From JBGPJM01 sp041485385 (lineage in GTDB: Bacteria; Planctomycetota; Phycisphaerae; Phycisphaerales; UBA1924): a stretch of DNA of 23,252 nucleotides. The position numbers and the translations under genes are program-made. Position 1 is the stretch's first letter. Each line of letters begins with the position of its first letter. This document shows positions 1-8,082 of the stretch, one piece after another. The stretch is taken from NCBI GenBank assembly GCA_041485385.1, contig JBGPJM010000057.1:1-23252 (forward strand), given 5' to 3'. The notes below the pieces were generated by a model. It ran no database searches and was not told the origin of the DNA. It was given only the letters and a program-made list of their open reading frames with translations.

Positions 1-1313
1 CGCGGTCAGGCCGACCTCCACCATGAACGGCGGCGTGCCCGCCTCCTGGCTGAGGTTGTTGGCCCACCAGTGCGGCGCTCCGGGCGCCCACCACACGGCG
101 TTGACCTCGCCCGCGGCGTCCAGCCCCGCCACGTGCAGGCCGCCCCAGTCGGAAACGTACGAGATCAGGTTTGACGCGAAATGGGGCGTGGCGATCCCGT
201 TGGGTGTCAGTTGCGTCGTGGTGATATTCATGAAGGCCCAGACGGCCTGGCCGCCGCTCACGGCCCCGGTCTGGAAGTAGCGCACCACCTCGCCGCCGGC
301 GTTGATCCCGACGATGTTGACGCTGCCGTCCGAGCTGGTGAAGACGGTGGAGGCGCCGGTGATGGCGCTGGCGTTGGGCGAGAGCGGCAGGGTTTCGGTC
401 GTCAGGTCGCGCACCGCCAGCGGGCTGGCGGCGGTGTTCACCACGAAGAGCCCCTGCGGGGACGTGACGCAGACGTAGCTCTTCCCGTCGCGTGGGTCGA
501 CCCAGGTATGCGTCGCGAACTGGTTGAGCGTCGTCGGCACGGGGGGCGCGGTCACGTCCAGCGACTCCTTGGTCCACGCCCCCGAGGGCGAGCGCTGCAT
601 CATGACGGCGTGGCCCGTCGGGCTGACGAAGGAGATCGTCGTGCGACCGCCCATCTCGGCGGAAGCGTGCGACTGCGCGCCGGGGGCGGGCAGGGGCGCG
701 CAGCCGGCGAGGGAGACGCTGTTGTTGGAATCCATCGTGACCGCGCCGTTCTGAGCGAGGGCTCTCCCCTCCCAGATCATGGCGCCGGTGTTCAGCGTGA
801 TGCTCGCCTGGGCGAGGATGGTCCCCTTGAATGACGTGCCGGAGCCCAGTGTCGCGGAAGTTCCGACTTGCCAGTAGACGTTGCACGCATTGCCGCCGTT
901 GATCATGACGACCGAGGCGTCGCTCGCGGTGATGAGGGTGGTGCCGATCTGGAACACGAAGCTCGCATTGGGGTCTCCCCCCGCGTCGAGCGTGAGCTGC
1001 GAGGACGACATGGGGGCGTCCGACGCGAAGTGGTACACGCCCGGCCCGAGCGTGAGCCCGCCCAGGTTCACCCCCGTCAGGGTCTGGGTGAGCGCCATGC
1101 CCGCCAAGGCGTTGTACGCGATGGTGACATCATTCTGGGCCTGCTGCGCGGCCGCATCGCCCGCGTGCAGCGTCCCGACCACGGTGCCCGGGGGAAAACC
1201 CGTTATGTCGGTACCCGGCCAGACCCCCAGATCCCCGGTGACGGTGGTCAGGCCGGTGTTGGTCACCGTCGAGCCCCCCAAGACGGCGAAGCCCTGCGCG
1301 GAGCCCAGAATGT
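1..1313. repeat. Copy A of a 1.3-kb divergent direct repeat
   Basis: This stretch matches 10429-11731 in the same orientation almost base for base, with scattered substitutions and a few small indels (roughly 85% identical by eye). Bases 3-12 align with 10431-10440, and the match ends where the two proteins' DUF3494 domains begin. Both copies are coding, so this is a gene duplication rather than a mobile element. No terminal inverted repeats or target duplications were seen. Confidence 0.85.
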
Positions 1314-1383
1314 TGGTTTGTGCCTGCGCCCGCTGGCCCACGCAGGCCACCATCACCACTGCCAATGTCAGCTCTCTATACAT
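1..1383 (-). CDS. Secreted DUF3494 (ice-binding-like) protein with propeller-like repeats, partial
   Basis: The 5' 461 codons of a secreted protein; the 3' end lies beyond the left edge. The ATG at 1383 is preceded by AGGAAAGG seven bases upstream. A signal peptide ends near AQA/QT at residues 21-22. It leads straight into a DUF3494 domain (about residues 25-205) with the family's hallmarks: a FAVLGGSTVTNTG start, TGDLGVWPGT, GFPPGTVVGT, LGGLTLGPGVY, FVFQIGTTL, ACNVYWQVGTSATLG and GRALAQNGAVTMD. Behind it come repeats of about 50 residues with WGGLHVAGLD, GEV and WWAP...HWW patterns, resembling blades of a lectin-like beta-propeller. DUF3494 is a beta-solenoid fold known from ice-binding proteins and adhesins; ice binding itself is not shown here. 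The protein is a close paralogue of the complete one at 9967-12474 but lacks that protein's 225-residue N-terminal domain. The domain call is secure, the role (surface protein or adhesin) is inferred. Confidence 0.88.
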   Translation of the reverse strand, partial: MYRELTLAVVMVACVGQRAQAQTNILGSAQGFAVLGGSTVTNTGLTTVTGDLGVWPGTDITGFPPGTVVGTLHAGDAAAQQAQNDVTIAYNALAGMALTQTLTGVNLGGLTLGPGVYHFASDAPMSSSQLTLDAGGDPNASFVFQIGTTLITASDASVVMINGGNACNVYWQVGTSATLGSGTSFKGTILAQASITLNTGAMIWEGRALAQNGAVTMDSNNSVSLAGCAPLPAPGAQSHASAEMGGRTTISFVSPTGHAVMMQRSPSGAWTKESLDVTAPPVPTTLNQFATHTWVDPRDGKSYVCVTSPQGLFVVNTAASPLAVRDLTTETLPLSPNASAITGASTVFTSSDGSVNIVGINAGGEVVRYFQTGAVSGGQAVWAFMNITTTQLTPNGIATPHFASNLISYVSDWGGLHVAGLDAAGEVNAVWWAPGAPHWWANNLSQEAGTPPFMVEVGLTA

Positions 1384-1538
1384 GGCCAATCCTTTCCTGC
1401 AAACCCGCCCTTGACGATCGGAACCGCGAACGCCCCCCGCCCCCGTCACCGCGCGAAAACAAGCCCGGCACGGCCGGGGCTGCCCATCATCTCGTCATCC
1501 GACGACTTCAACCGAGATTTCGACATGCGCCTGAACAC

Positions 1539-1566
1539 ACCCTAGACCTCAGCGGGGGAAGGTCAA
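1539..1566 (-). promoter_or_regulatory. Possible sigma-70-type promoter of the left DUF3494 gene
   Basis: On the minus strand TTGACC (1566-1561) and TAGGGT (1544-1539) are 16 bases apart, upstream of the DUF3494 gene starting at 1383. The -35 match is good and the -10 match is weak. It would imply a leader of about 150 bases. The rest of 1384-1703 holds nothing else recognisable. Confidence 0.3.
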
Positions 1567-1703
1567 CGTGAATGAACTCTCACATTGGTGCACCGCTGAT
1601 TCTCCGCCCGTGGCGCGATGGACACCGATCATTGATCCGGCCTTCTTCCCCGGGGGAACCGGAGCACGATGGTGGCCGGCGCGAACGATGGAGCTGCCTG
1701 AAG

Positions 1704-2276
1704 ATGCGTGAGATCAGGACGCAGGGCGAAATCGAATCGGCGATCTGCGCGCTGATGGTGCGCTTCGAGCAGGAAGACATGGGGCGCGGCCCCAAGGATG
1801 TCCGCGCTCACCTCATCAACGACCTGCTCGTGGTCCGCCTCTCCGGCGTCTCACCGCGGCCGAGCAGCACCTGGCCCAGTCGCTGCCGGCCGAGAAGGGC
1901 AGGGACCTGCTGCAACAGGTCCGCTCCCACCTGATCGAAGCGGCGCGCCCCGATCATGGAAACGATGGTTCAACAGGCCACCGGCGTCAAGGTCCTCACC
2001 CTGCACCATGACATCAGCACCGTCACCCGGGAAGAGGTTGTGCTCTTCACGCTCGCCGAGCCGCCCCGGTTCCGCAAGGCCAGAAAGAAGCAGCCGTTCC
2101 TGGGCGCAGGTTACTTCAGGGAGCCGCGTACGGCCACCGTGCGTCGGCGTACCCCGCCCCGCCGCCATCAGTTCGACGCCTGCAAGAACTGGCGGATCTT
2201 CCGCTCCTCCTCGCCGGTGAGGCGCGCCTGGATACGCATGTGCATCACCGCGACATCCCATTGCGCGTCGCTGTAG
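1704..2276 (+). pseudogene. DUF2294/MpsC-like protein, broken by two compensating frameshifts
   Basis: Frame 1 from ATG 1704 (GGAG ten bases upstream) reads QGEIESAICALMVRFEQ, MGRGPKDVRAHLINDLLVVRLSGV, a typical DUF2294 start. Homology then moves to another frame at about 1850 (LTAAEQHLAQSLPAEKGRD, continuing to LIEAARP) through an apparent missing base. It returns to the original frame at 1952-1953 through one extra G: IMETMVQQATGVKVLTLHHD, then VLFTLAEPP. Joined, this is a nearly complete protein of about 125 residues, the family's usual size. The unshifted frame stops at 1932-1934. After the shifts the frame stays open past the expected end (about 2090) to a stop at 2276, running into the 3' end of the opposite-strand cytochrome gene, so the natural stop also seems lost. 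DUF2294 is the MpsC family, linked in some bacteria to a bicarbonate or cation membrane-potential system; its biochemical role is unclear. A decayed gene or a pair of sequencing errors both fit. Confidence 0.75.
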
Positions 2277-2512
2277 TCCTTGGGCGAGCGACTATTGTGG
2301 CACTGGCCACAGTTCTGCGCCCACAGCTCATTCCCGCTCAGTTCCGTGGTCGCTGCGCCGGACGCAACTCCTGCGGGCTTGCCCTCGGGAGATGCGGCAG
2401 CGCCTGCCGAGGCGTCGGTCTGCGACGTGCCGGACCCGGCGCACCCGACGACCACCGCCAACGCGGCAAGCCCGATCCCGCCGCCCCAGATGATTGCTGC
2501 TGTGTTCTTCAT
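2168..2512 (-). CDS. Small monohaem c-type cytochrome lipoprotein
   Basis: A 114-aa protein with a hydrophobic N-terminus ending in a lipobox (VVGC, Cys24), a flexible Ala/Gly/Ser linker to about residue 58, and one haem c site CGQCH (Cys68, Cys71, His72). The downstream helix contains Met90 and Met92, either of which could be the second haem ligand. It would be a lipid-anchored periplasmic electron carrier, at the inner or outer membrane. The ATG at 2512 has AGGAG seven bases upstream. It is the last gene of the six-gene operon, 14 bases after the porin stop, and converges on the broken DUF2294 gene. Its redox partner is not known; the neighbouring larger cytochrome is a natural candidate. 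Confidence 0.88.
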   Translation of the reverse strand: MKNTAAIIWGGGIGLAALAVVVGCAGSGTSQTDASAGAAASPEGKPAGVASGAATTELSGNELWAQNCGQCHNSRSPKDYSDAQWDVAVMHMRIQARLTGEEERKIRQFLQASN

Positions 2513-2526
2513 GACGGCGCTCCTGT

Positions 2527-3933
2527 TCAGAAACTGACCGCTGCCTGGAGGAGGAACGTGTTGCTGGACTGGCCCGTGCCGGTCGGGTCGTTGAGGTTAT
2601 CGAACTCGTAGGCGATCTTGACGACCGCCCTTGGATTGACCCAGTAGTCAAGCCCGATCGTCCATCGCTGATCGTCGGCGGGCGTCGGCGCCAGGTTGGG
2701 CTGGTGAAGGAAGTCGTACCGCAGGACCGCCTCGAGGTCCTTGAGGATCCCGCTCAGCTTAGTGGGCCGGTAGGCCAGCTGCGCGTACCCGCCGGTGCGG
2801 TCGTTGGTGAACGGGCCGGACCCCAGGTCGATCCTCTTCTCGAAGTCGGCGAAGATGAACTCGAGGCGGGCGTCGATGCGCCCCGCGAGCCAGTCCTGCT
2901 CCGCGACATAGCCGACGCTGACGTCGTGCAGGACGACGTTGACGGTCCCGAGGCCGGAGCCGGACGGCGAGAGGTCGTTGAACTGGACCGCATAGGCGAG
3001 CTCGAGCTCGGGGATCGGAAGGTAGCCCAGGCGTCCGCCCACCGCCTTGTTGTTGTTCACGTCGGTGAACTCGGTGAGGTCGAGCTGGCCGGACCCGTCG
3101 CCCGAGGTGATCAGGCTCGGGCCGTTGCTGACCCAGGCGGAGTATGTGAACTTGCCAATCTCCGTGCGCACGCCGCCGCGGGCCTCGACCCCAAGGGATT
3201 TCTCCGGCGCCAGGCCGCCGTCCTCCGCGAAGAGCGGGTTGTCGGGCAGCTTGTTGATCCACTGCGGGTGGAGGTTCTGCTGGAAGGTGTTCAGCGGGGA
3301 CAGGATGACGCCGCCGCGCAGCGCCAGCCAGTCGGTTGCGTCCCAGTTGATGTTCATGTACTCGACGTTGGTCTCGGTCGCGTTGTCCGCCAGCTCGAAC
3401 TCCACGGAGGCGGCGGCGAGCAGGCTGTCCGAGATCTTCCAAAGGAACACGGGCTTGAACGCCGCGTCAAAGGACGAGGTCCCGTGCTGCGGCACGGTCA
3501 GCCCGGTCGCGATGAAGCCGCTGAGCAGGAACTTCTCCGTGCCGGGCTTGAGCTCGTTCAACTTGGCGGTGAGATCCTCGACCTTCTTCTCCTGCTCGTC
3601 GAGCCGCTCCTTGGTTTCGTCGGCGGGCTGCGCGCCGGGTTTCGCGGGCGCCGCCTGATCGGCCGCCTTGGCCGGCTGGCCGGCCTCCTTCGCCTTGCGG
3701 AGCTCACGGACCTCCTTCTCGAGCTGGTCGATCCGCTTGTTCACCTCCTCCGGCGATTGCGGAGGGGTTGCCGGCTGCGCGTTCTGCGCGGGCGCGGATC
3801 CGCACGCCAACATGAGCCCGGCGATCATGGCGGCGGGCGTGAACCCCGCGCCACGTTTGCGGTTTGCACGCCGATCGATCGGGCCATTTGCAGCGGCCTC
3901 CTCCGACGTTGTGCCCGGCAGATGCAGTGGCAT
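2527..3933 (-). CDS. Outer-membrane porin-like beta-barrel with N-terminal coiled coil
   Basis: A 468-aa protein. The ATG at 3933 has AGGAG seven bases upstream. The signal peptide is unusually long, with a charged segment to residue 30, a hydrophobic core at 34-44 and an APA/Q cleavage site near residue 49. A nearby LMLAC could be a poor lipobox. Residues 60-128 are charged heptad-like helix in two segments split by an Ala/Pro/Lys-rich linker. From about residue 133 alternating polar/hydrophobic strands with aromatic girdle residues run to a C-terminal Phe, the usual signature for barrel assembly. Size and pattern fit a general or phosphate-type porin, but no specific family was recognised. 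It lies between two cytochrome genes, 30 bases after one and 14 before the other, so it may admit a substrate or release a product of the electron-transfer system. Substrate specificity cannot be told from sequence. Confidence 0.82.
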   Translation of the reverse strand: MPLHLPGTTSEEAAANGPIDRRANRKRGAGFTPAAMIAGLMLACGSAPAQNAQPATPPQSPEEVNKRIDQLEKEVRELRKAKEAGQPAKAADQAAPAKPGAQPADETKERLDEQEKKVEDLTAKLNELKPGTEKFLLSGFIATGLTVPQHGTSSFDAAFKPVFLWKISDSLLAAASVEFELADNATETNVEYMNINWDATDWLALRGGVILSPLNTFQQNLHPQWINKLPDNPLFAEDGGLAPEKSLGVEARGGVRTEIGKFTYSAWVSNGPSLITSGDGSGQLDLTEFTDVNNNKAVGGRLGYLPIPELELAYAVQFNDLSPSGSGLGTVNVVLHDVSVGYVAEQDWLAGRIDARLEFIFADFEKRIDLGSGPFTNDRTGGYAQLAYRPTKLSGILKDLEAVLRYDFLHQPNLAPTPADDQRWTIGLDYWVNPRAVVKIAYEFDNLNDPTGTGQSSNTFLLQAAVSF

Positions 3934-3963
3934 GGTGTCGCTCCTGTCTTTGTAAGGGTTAAG

Positions 3964-4917
3964 TCACGACGATCTCTGGCCGGCGAGTCGCTTCGTCGGT
4001 GTCTGCTTTTCCGAGGGCGCCCCGAACGGATCCTGGGCCTTGGCGTCGGTCTGGACCCACAACGGGGTCTGGCCGCTGATTGCGGGCGTCTCCATGAAGA
4101 CGAAGACCGGTCCGGCCTCGGCGTGGCCGTAGCGCTCAACGACTCGGACGAGCGACGCGGAAAGGGCGGCGAACGCCTCGCGGAGTTTGGCGATATCGTC
4201 GCCGGCGCTGACGAGCTTGCCCACCGCGGCCGCGCAGGCATCGGCATCTTCGAGCCAGGTACTCCTGGCGGCGTCGGGGAGCGTGCCGGCCTCGGCCTGG
4301 CGCAGGCCCCCCACGGCGTCAGCCAGGGCGGGCAGGGCCTTCGCCGCCGCCGCGCCTGCGCCACTGCCGGCCAGCGCGGCCCGGACCGGCTCGTACGCCC
4401 GGATGACCGCCGAGATGGCCCTGCGGTGCGTCTCGGGCACGGCGTACTGGGGCGAGGTCGGCGCGGATTCGGGCGGGGCGAGGGTGCGGACGTAGTTGAT
4501 CACGTGCCAGCGTTCGTCCTCGGACAGCAGCGTCTTGGTGGCCGGCATGGGCGCGTTGCCCTCGCTGATCTTCCAGAACAACGCCCCGTCGGTCTGGTCC
4601 CACATCGCGGGTGCGGCCAGGTTGCCGGGATGGCGCTCCAGGTCGGCCGCCTTGGGCCCGTCTCCGACACCCTTGGCGCCATGGCATGACAGGCACTCGC
4701 GCTCAAAGATTTTCTTTCCTACCTTGAGTGAGTTGGCATCGCGGTGTTCGGGGTTGAGCTTCTTGGCCGCGCGCGCCGGGGCGACCCACGGCGCGGGCTG
4801 TGCCGGCTGCGGGGCCATGGCCGCGGCCACCGCGAGAGCGAGCAGCGCGCCCACGATCAGGAAGCCGGTGGGAACCCGGGGGGGCGCCACGGGATGACGG
4901 AGTTTGAGGGAGATCAT
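3964..4917 (-). CDS. Membrane-anchored cytochrome c fused to a DUF3347-like domain
   Basis: A 317-aa protein. The ATG at 4917 overlaps the upstream stop (ATGA) and has AGAGGAGT seven bases upstream. Residues 18-36 form a membrane anchor or uncleaved signal. A class I-like cytochrome c domain spans about 60-150, with haem site CLSCH (Cys75, Cys78, His79) followed by GAKGVGDGP, DGALFWKISEG and probable axial Met124 in NAPMP. From about 165 to 305 the pattern matches DUF3347: a YEPVRAAL helix, an alternating Ala-rich helix, KLREAFAALSASLVRVVERYG, then WVQTDAKAQDPFGA. In family members I know, a metal-type HCPM motif sits before the WLQ segment and a Cys near the end; here METP (275-278) stands in that place and the terminal Cys is absent, so the metal site looks lost. 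Probably passes electrons between the NrfD/ferredoxin pair and the lipoprotein cytochrome. The haem part is certain, the DUF3347 call likely. Confidence 0.88.
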   Translation of the reverse strand: MISLKLRHPVAPPRVPTGFLIVGALLALAVAAAMAPQPAQPAPWVAPARAAKKLNPEHRDANSLKVGKKIFERECLSCHGAKGVGDGPKAADLERHPGNLAAPAMWDQTDGALFWKISEGNAPMPATKTLLSEDERWHVINYVRTLAPPESAPTSPQYAVPETHRRAISAVIRAYEPVRAALAGSGAGAAAAKALPALADAVGGLRQAEAGTLPDAARSTWLEDADACAAAVGKLVSAGDDIAKLREAFAALSASLVRVVERYGHAEAGPVFVFMETPAISGQTPLWVQTDAKAQDPFGAPSEKQTPTKRLAGQRSS

Positions 4918-5516
4918 CGGGGGGACTCCTCTCGACGGATCCTGACCAGTTGCACGATGACGAAGGCGTACGTGGACCACACGCCCGTGAGCAGGACCGC
5001 GATGACCGTGACCAGCGGCCACAGCGGCTTGGAACTCCACAGCGCGTGCGGGAAGGGATCGGGATCGGGGACGACCACCCCGGCGCCGCCCAGGCGCGTC
5101 CGAACGGTCGTGGCGGCGTATCCGTGAGCGGCCTCGACGCTCACAACCGCCTCGAACGTCCCGGCGGCGTCGCCGGGCAGACCCTCGGGGAACGGGACGC
5201 CCGCGGTCCCGTCGTCGAGCGTGTCGTCGCTCCCCAGGTCCAGGACGCCGAATGTACGCGTCACGCCGAACTTCACCTTCGCGCCCTGGAGCGGTGCACC
5301 CGCGAGTGTCACCGTCGCGCGGAGCAGTCGCTGCTTGTCCTCGATGACGTCGGCGATCGTGATCTGGGGCGTGGCGAGGGGCTGCGCCTGAGCGGTGGGC
5401 GCCGGCGTCGGGCGCGCGGCGGGCGGCTGGTCCTGCGCCACGACGGCCGCGCTGAGCAGCGCCGCGACCATCGCGCCAAGAGCGGCGGTCCAACGTTGAT
5501 GGGGGTGGCGGCTCAT
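4914..5516 (-). CDS. Membrane-anchored Ig-like periplasmic protein of the electron-transfer operon
   Basis: A 200-aa protein. The ATG at 5516 overlaps the NrfD stop (ATGA) and has GGAGGGA eight bases upstream. A signal peptide ends around VVA/QDQ (residues 26-28), followed by a Pro/Ala-rich linker. Residues 50-145 are a single beta-sandwich-like domain with APLQGAKVKFGV, a TLDDGTAGVPFPEGLPGD turn and a following strand pair, as in Ig-like or macroglobulin-type modules. A transmembrane helix at about 166-190 is followed by the basic tail RIRREE, giving an N-out topology. There are no cysteines, haem sites or iron-sulfur motifs, so a structural or docking role is more likely than redox chemistry. 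No named family was recognised. The four-base overlaps on both sides imply translational coupling and probably fixed stoichiometry with the NrfD and cytochrome subunits. Confidence 0.8.
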   Translation of the reverse strand: MSRHPHQRWTAALGAMVAALLSAAVVAQDQPPAARPTPAPTAQAQPLATPQITIADVIEDKQRLLRATVTLAGAPLQGAKVKFGVTRTFGVLDLGSDDTLDDGTAGVPFPEGLPGDAAGTFEAVVSVEAAHGYAATTVRTRLGGAGVVVPDPDPFPHALWSSKPLWPLVTVIAVLLTGVWSTYAFVIVQLVRIRREESPR

Positions 5517-6895
5517 GGGGAGATTCCCTCCGCCGTTTCCAACGCCGGCGCCGATTGGGCCGCGGCGTCGGACTCCTGCGCCGCCTCCAGCGGCTCCGCG
5601 ATCTCGGTGATCGAAAGGATCGGGAAGACCTTGGAGAACGCCACGTACAGCAGCACAAAGAAGGATGTCGCCCCCGCCGTGATCGACCACTCAACCCACG
5701 AGGGGAAGTAGACGACGACCCTGCCGGCGGCCTCGGCGGGGATGAATGGCGTCTGCATCGTCGGCACCATGATCAGGTACCGCTTGACCCAGGCCCCCAC
5801 CAGCGCCAGCGCCGAGGCCGTGACGATCAGCGGGAGTGTCCGCCTGCCGGGAACGGCCAGGAGCACTGCCGGCAGGAACAGACCCCCGATAGCCATGGTC
5901 CAGAACGCAATGGTGTAGCCCCCGCCCCCCATGAGCAGATCGATCAGCCGCTTCTCGGCCGAGATCCCGCCGTACCAGGCGGTGAGGTACTCCGACAGGG
6001 TGAAGTAGGTGTAGATGACGGTGAGCGCCAACAGGAGCGTACCCAACCGCCGGAAGTGCAGGAAGGTGATGTACTTCTCCAGGTGGGAGACCTTCCGGAA
6101 GATCGCCATCGCGACGATGATGGCCGCAGTGCCCGAGAAGATCGCGCCGACGACGAAGTACGGACCGAAGATCGTGCTGTGCCAACCCGGCCGCAGCGTC
6201 ATCCCGAAGATCCATGAGACGACGGTGTGCACCGAGACGGCGACGGGGATGATGATGACGGCCATGGTGGCCAGGGCGAGGTCCAGGCGCCGGACCTGGG
6301 TGGGCGTGGCCTGGAAGCCCAGGGACAGGACCCGGTAGAGGCGCGCCCGGCGCGGCCCGAACCGGCCTTGTCCGGCCAGCTCGGACATCAGCGCCAAGTC
6401 GGGGATCATCGCCACATAGAGGTACAGCACGCTCCCGGTCATGTAGGTGGCGATTGAGCAGACATCCCAGAGGATCGGCGACTGCAGACGTCCGTAACGG
6501 AAGACGTGCCAGACCCGGTCCAGACGCCCCATGTCTATCAGCACCATCGAGGCGCCGACGATCAGGGCGAAGACGGTGATCGCTTCGGCCATGCGGGTGA
6601 TCGGGCGGCGCCATTCGGCATGCGTGACGCGCAGGATCGCCGAGATCAGCGTCCCGGCGTGGCTGATCCCGATGAAGAAGACGAAGTTGGCCATATACAG
6701 GCCCCACGACACGTAGTCTCGCATCGACGTGACGATCAGGCCCCTGGAGAGTTGGTACGCGTAGGCCACGCCGCCCCAGGCCACGATCGCCATCAACAGC
6801 CCGACCCAGAGCCGCCCCATGCCACGCACCGGGCCCATCGTGCTTACGACTTCCTTGGCGATCAAGCGGCGTATGGCGTGTGGATCGTGCGGCAT
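5513..6895 (-). CDS. NrfD/PsrC-family quinone-interacting membrane subunit
   Basis: A 460-aa polytopic membrane protein with about nine or ten hydrophobic helices. Recognisable stretches are the RLWVGLLMAIVAWGGVAYAYQ start, the loop WGLYMANFVFFIGISHAGTL, the helix MVLIDMGRLDRVWHVF and HTVVSWIFGMTLRPGWHST, typical of NrfD, PsrC and ActC proteins. These bind quinone near the periplasmic face and dock a ferredoxin subunit. Length is near that of ActC of alternative complex III and above that of the shortest NrfD proteins. The acidic C-terminal tail (about 432-460) is extra. The start is three bases after the ferredoxin stop and the stop overlaps the next gene. It should exchange electrons between the membrane quinone pool and the ferredoxin; the direction cannot be read from sequence. 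No molybdopterin subunit lies nearby. Confidence 0.93.
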   Translation of the reverse strand: MPHDPHAIRRLIAKEVVSTMGPVRGMGRLWVGLLMAIVAWGGVAYAYQLSRGLIVTSMRDYVSWGLYMANFVFFIGISHAGTLISAILRVTHAEWRRPITRMAEAITVFALIVGASMVLIDMGRLDRVWHVFRYGRLQSPILWDVCSIATYMTGSVLYLYVAMIPDLALMSELAGQGRFGPRRARLYRVLSLGFQATPTQVRRLDLALATMAVIIIPVAVSVHTVVSWIFGMTLRPGWHSTIFGPYFVVGAIFSGTAAIIVAMAIFRKVSHLEKYITFLHFRRLGTLLLALTVIYTYFTLSEYLTAWYGGISAEKRLIDLLMGGGGYTIAFWTMAIGGLFLPAVLLAVPGRRTLPLIVTASALALVGAWVKRYLIMVPTMQTPFIPAEAAGRVVVYFPSWVEWSITAGATSFFVLLYVAFSKVFPILSITEIAEPLEAAQESDAAAQSAPALETAEGISP

Positions 6896-6898
6896 GGG

Positions 6899-8011
6899 CT
6901 AGCTTGGATGGATGTGCTCGCCCGCCGGCGGGCTGGCCTGGTTGTTGGTCGGGGATGCGGCGGGCGCACCGGCCGGGCCCGCGTGCTCCCCCTTGCCCAC
7001 CAGCTTCGGCCCCGGGAACTTGCGGTTCTTGGGAGGCAGATAGTACACGCGCGGCTGTGTGCCCAGCTCCTCCATGTAGCGGTACGCGGCCCGCTCCTCC
7101 AGCAGCTTGGAGAGCCGCACCGTCACGCCCAGCCCGTTGGTGACCGCATCCTCGTTCTCGTCGCCGTAATAGATGACCCCGAATGGGCACGACGAGGCGC
7201 ACGCCGGGAGCATGCCCTGCTCCGCCATGTCCGGGCAGAAGTCGCACTTCTCCACGGTGCCCACGCGCCGCGGGTGCCCGTTCTCCGGCGAGTAGGCATT
7301 CGCATGGGCCTCGGGCGGCTCGCCCGCCGCGTCGGGATGGCCCCAGTTGAAGTGACGGGTCGAGTACGGGCAAGCCGCCATGCAGAACCGACACCCGATG
7401 CACCGCTCGTTGTCGATCAGCACGATGCCGTCCTGTCGCTTGAACGTCGCGTCGACGGGGCAGACCTTGGTACATGGCGGGTTGTCGCAGTGGAAGCAGG
7501 GCTTGGGGAAGAAGTAGGGCGCCGTCTCGGGTGCGTCCTGCATCTTCATGACCGGGATCCACTCCCGGTCGGGTGGGATGAAGTGCATCTTGGAACAGGC
7601 GCGGGTGCACGTCCCGCACCCGTCGCAGGTCGCCAAGTCGATCACCATGACCCATTTGCGCCCGGGAACGCCGCGACGGACGACGGGGTCCGAGGGCGGC
7701 CGGCCCACGCCGTGCACGATCTGATCGCGCGCGACGTGCACGAGCTTGCCGTCCGCCGTCAGAACCGGGACGGTCTCCTGCGCGCCGGCGGGGGCCGGGC
7801 CTTCCTGGCCGCAGCAGGAGGTGCCGTTGACCGTCAGGGTGGTGAACGCCGGGCCGCCGGCGAGTTTCGGACCCTCGCGGCAGGCCGCCCGGACGACCTT
7901 GTTGACGATGCCCGCCGCCGCGGCTCCGCCCGCGATTAGTCCGCCCGTTTTCAAGAACATGCGTCTGTTAAGTGTCACAGGAATGTGTTCCAGAGTCGGA
8001 CCGCCCTCCAA
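6899..8011 (-). CDS. Tat-exported ferredoxin with four [4Fe-4S] clusters (NrfC/PsrB-like)
   Basis: A 370-aa iron-sulfur subunit. A twin-arginine motif (NRRMFLK, residues 15-21) and an Ala/Gly-rich core predict folded export. Four cysteine groups can each ligate a cubane: Cys129/132/135/139, Cys172/175/180/184, Cys204/207/210/214 and Cys256/259/271/275. This is the standard pattern of NrfC, PsrB, DmsB and ActB. An extra SCC at residues 65-67 lies in the N-terminal extension. The C-terminus has a YYLPPKNRKFPGP stretch followed by a Pro/Ala-rich tail. The start is uncertain: TTG at 8011 is the longest option with a poor ribosome site, while GTG at 7978 would still keep the twin-arginine motif. 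It is the first gene of the operon and partners the NrfD subunit. The usual catalytic molybdoenzyme partner is absent here, so the terminal donor or acceptor is unknown. Confidence 0.92.
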   Translation of the reverse strand: MEGGPTLEHIPVTLNRRMFLKTGGLIAGGAAAAGIVNKVVRAACREGPKLAGGPAFTTLTVNGTSCCGQEGPAPAGAQETVPVLTADGKLVHVARDQIVHGVGRPPSDPVVRRGVPGRKWVMVIDLATCDGCGTCTRACSKMHFIPPDREWIPVMKMQDAPETAPYFFPKPCFHCDNPPCTKVCPVDATFKRQDGIVLIDNERCIGCRFCMAACPYSTRHFNWGHPDAAGEPPEAHANAYSPENGHPRRVGTVEKCDFCPDMAEQGMLPACASSCPFGVIYYGDENEDAVTNGLGVTVRLSKLLEERAAYRYMEELGTQPRVYYLPPKNRKFPGPKLVGKGEHAGPAGAPAASPTNNQASPPAGEHIHPS

Positions 8012-8041
8012 CCGGGCAGATCAACCGACCGACACGTAGGG

Positions 8042-8057
8042 GCAACTTTGATGCCAA
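8042..8057 (-). promoter_or_regulatory. Candidate sigma-54 (-24/-12) promoter of the electron-transfer operon
   Basis: The minus strand reads TTGGCATCAAAGTTGC. GG and GC have the exact 12-base register of sigma-54 promoters, against a YTGGCAC-N5-TTGC consensus, with one mismatch in the -24 box. The predicted start of transcription is near 8031, about 20 bases before the TTG start of the ferredoxin gene. The match was found by eye. Confidence 0.6.
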
Positions 8058-8082
8058 GCCCGTGAGGCCCGTCCGTGCCTAG

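Noticed and set aside
2704..4689. A 661-codon plus-strand frame
   Set aside because: It lies antisense to the porin and cytochrome genes and has no recognisable domain; the composition is an Arg/Gly/Val-rich shadow pattern.
5513..8011. Assignment of the NrfD/ferredoxin pair to alternative complex III or nitrite reductase
   Set aside because: Other Act genes and a multihaem nitrite reductase are absent, so a specific complex name is not supported.
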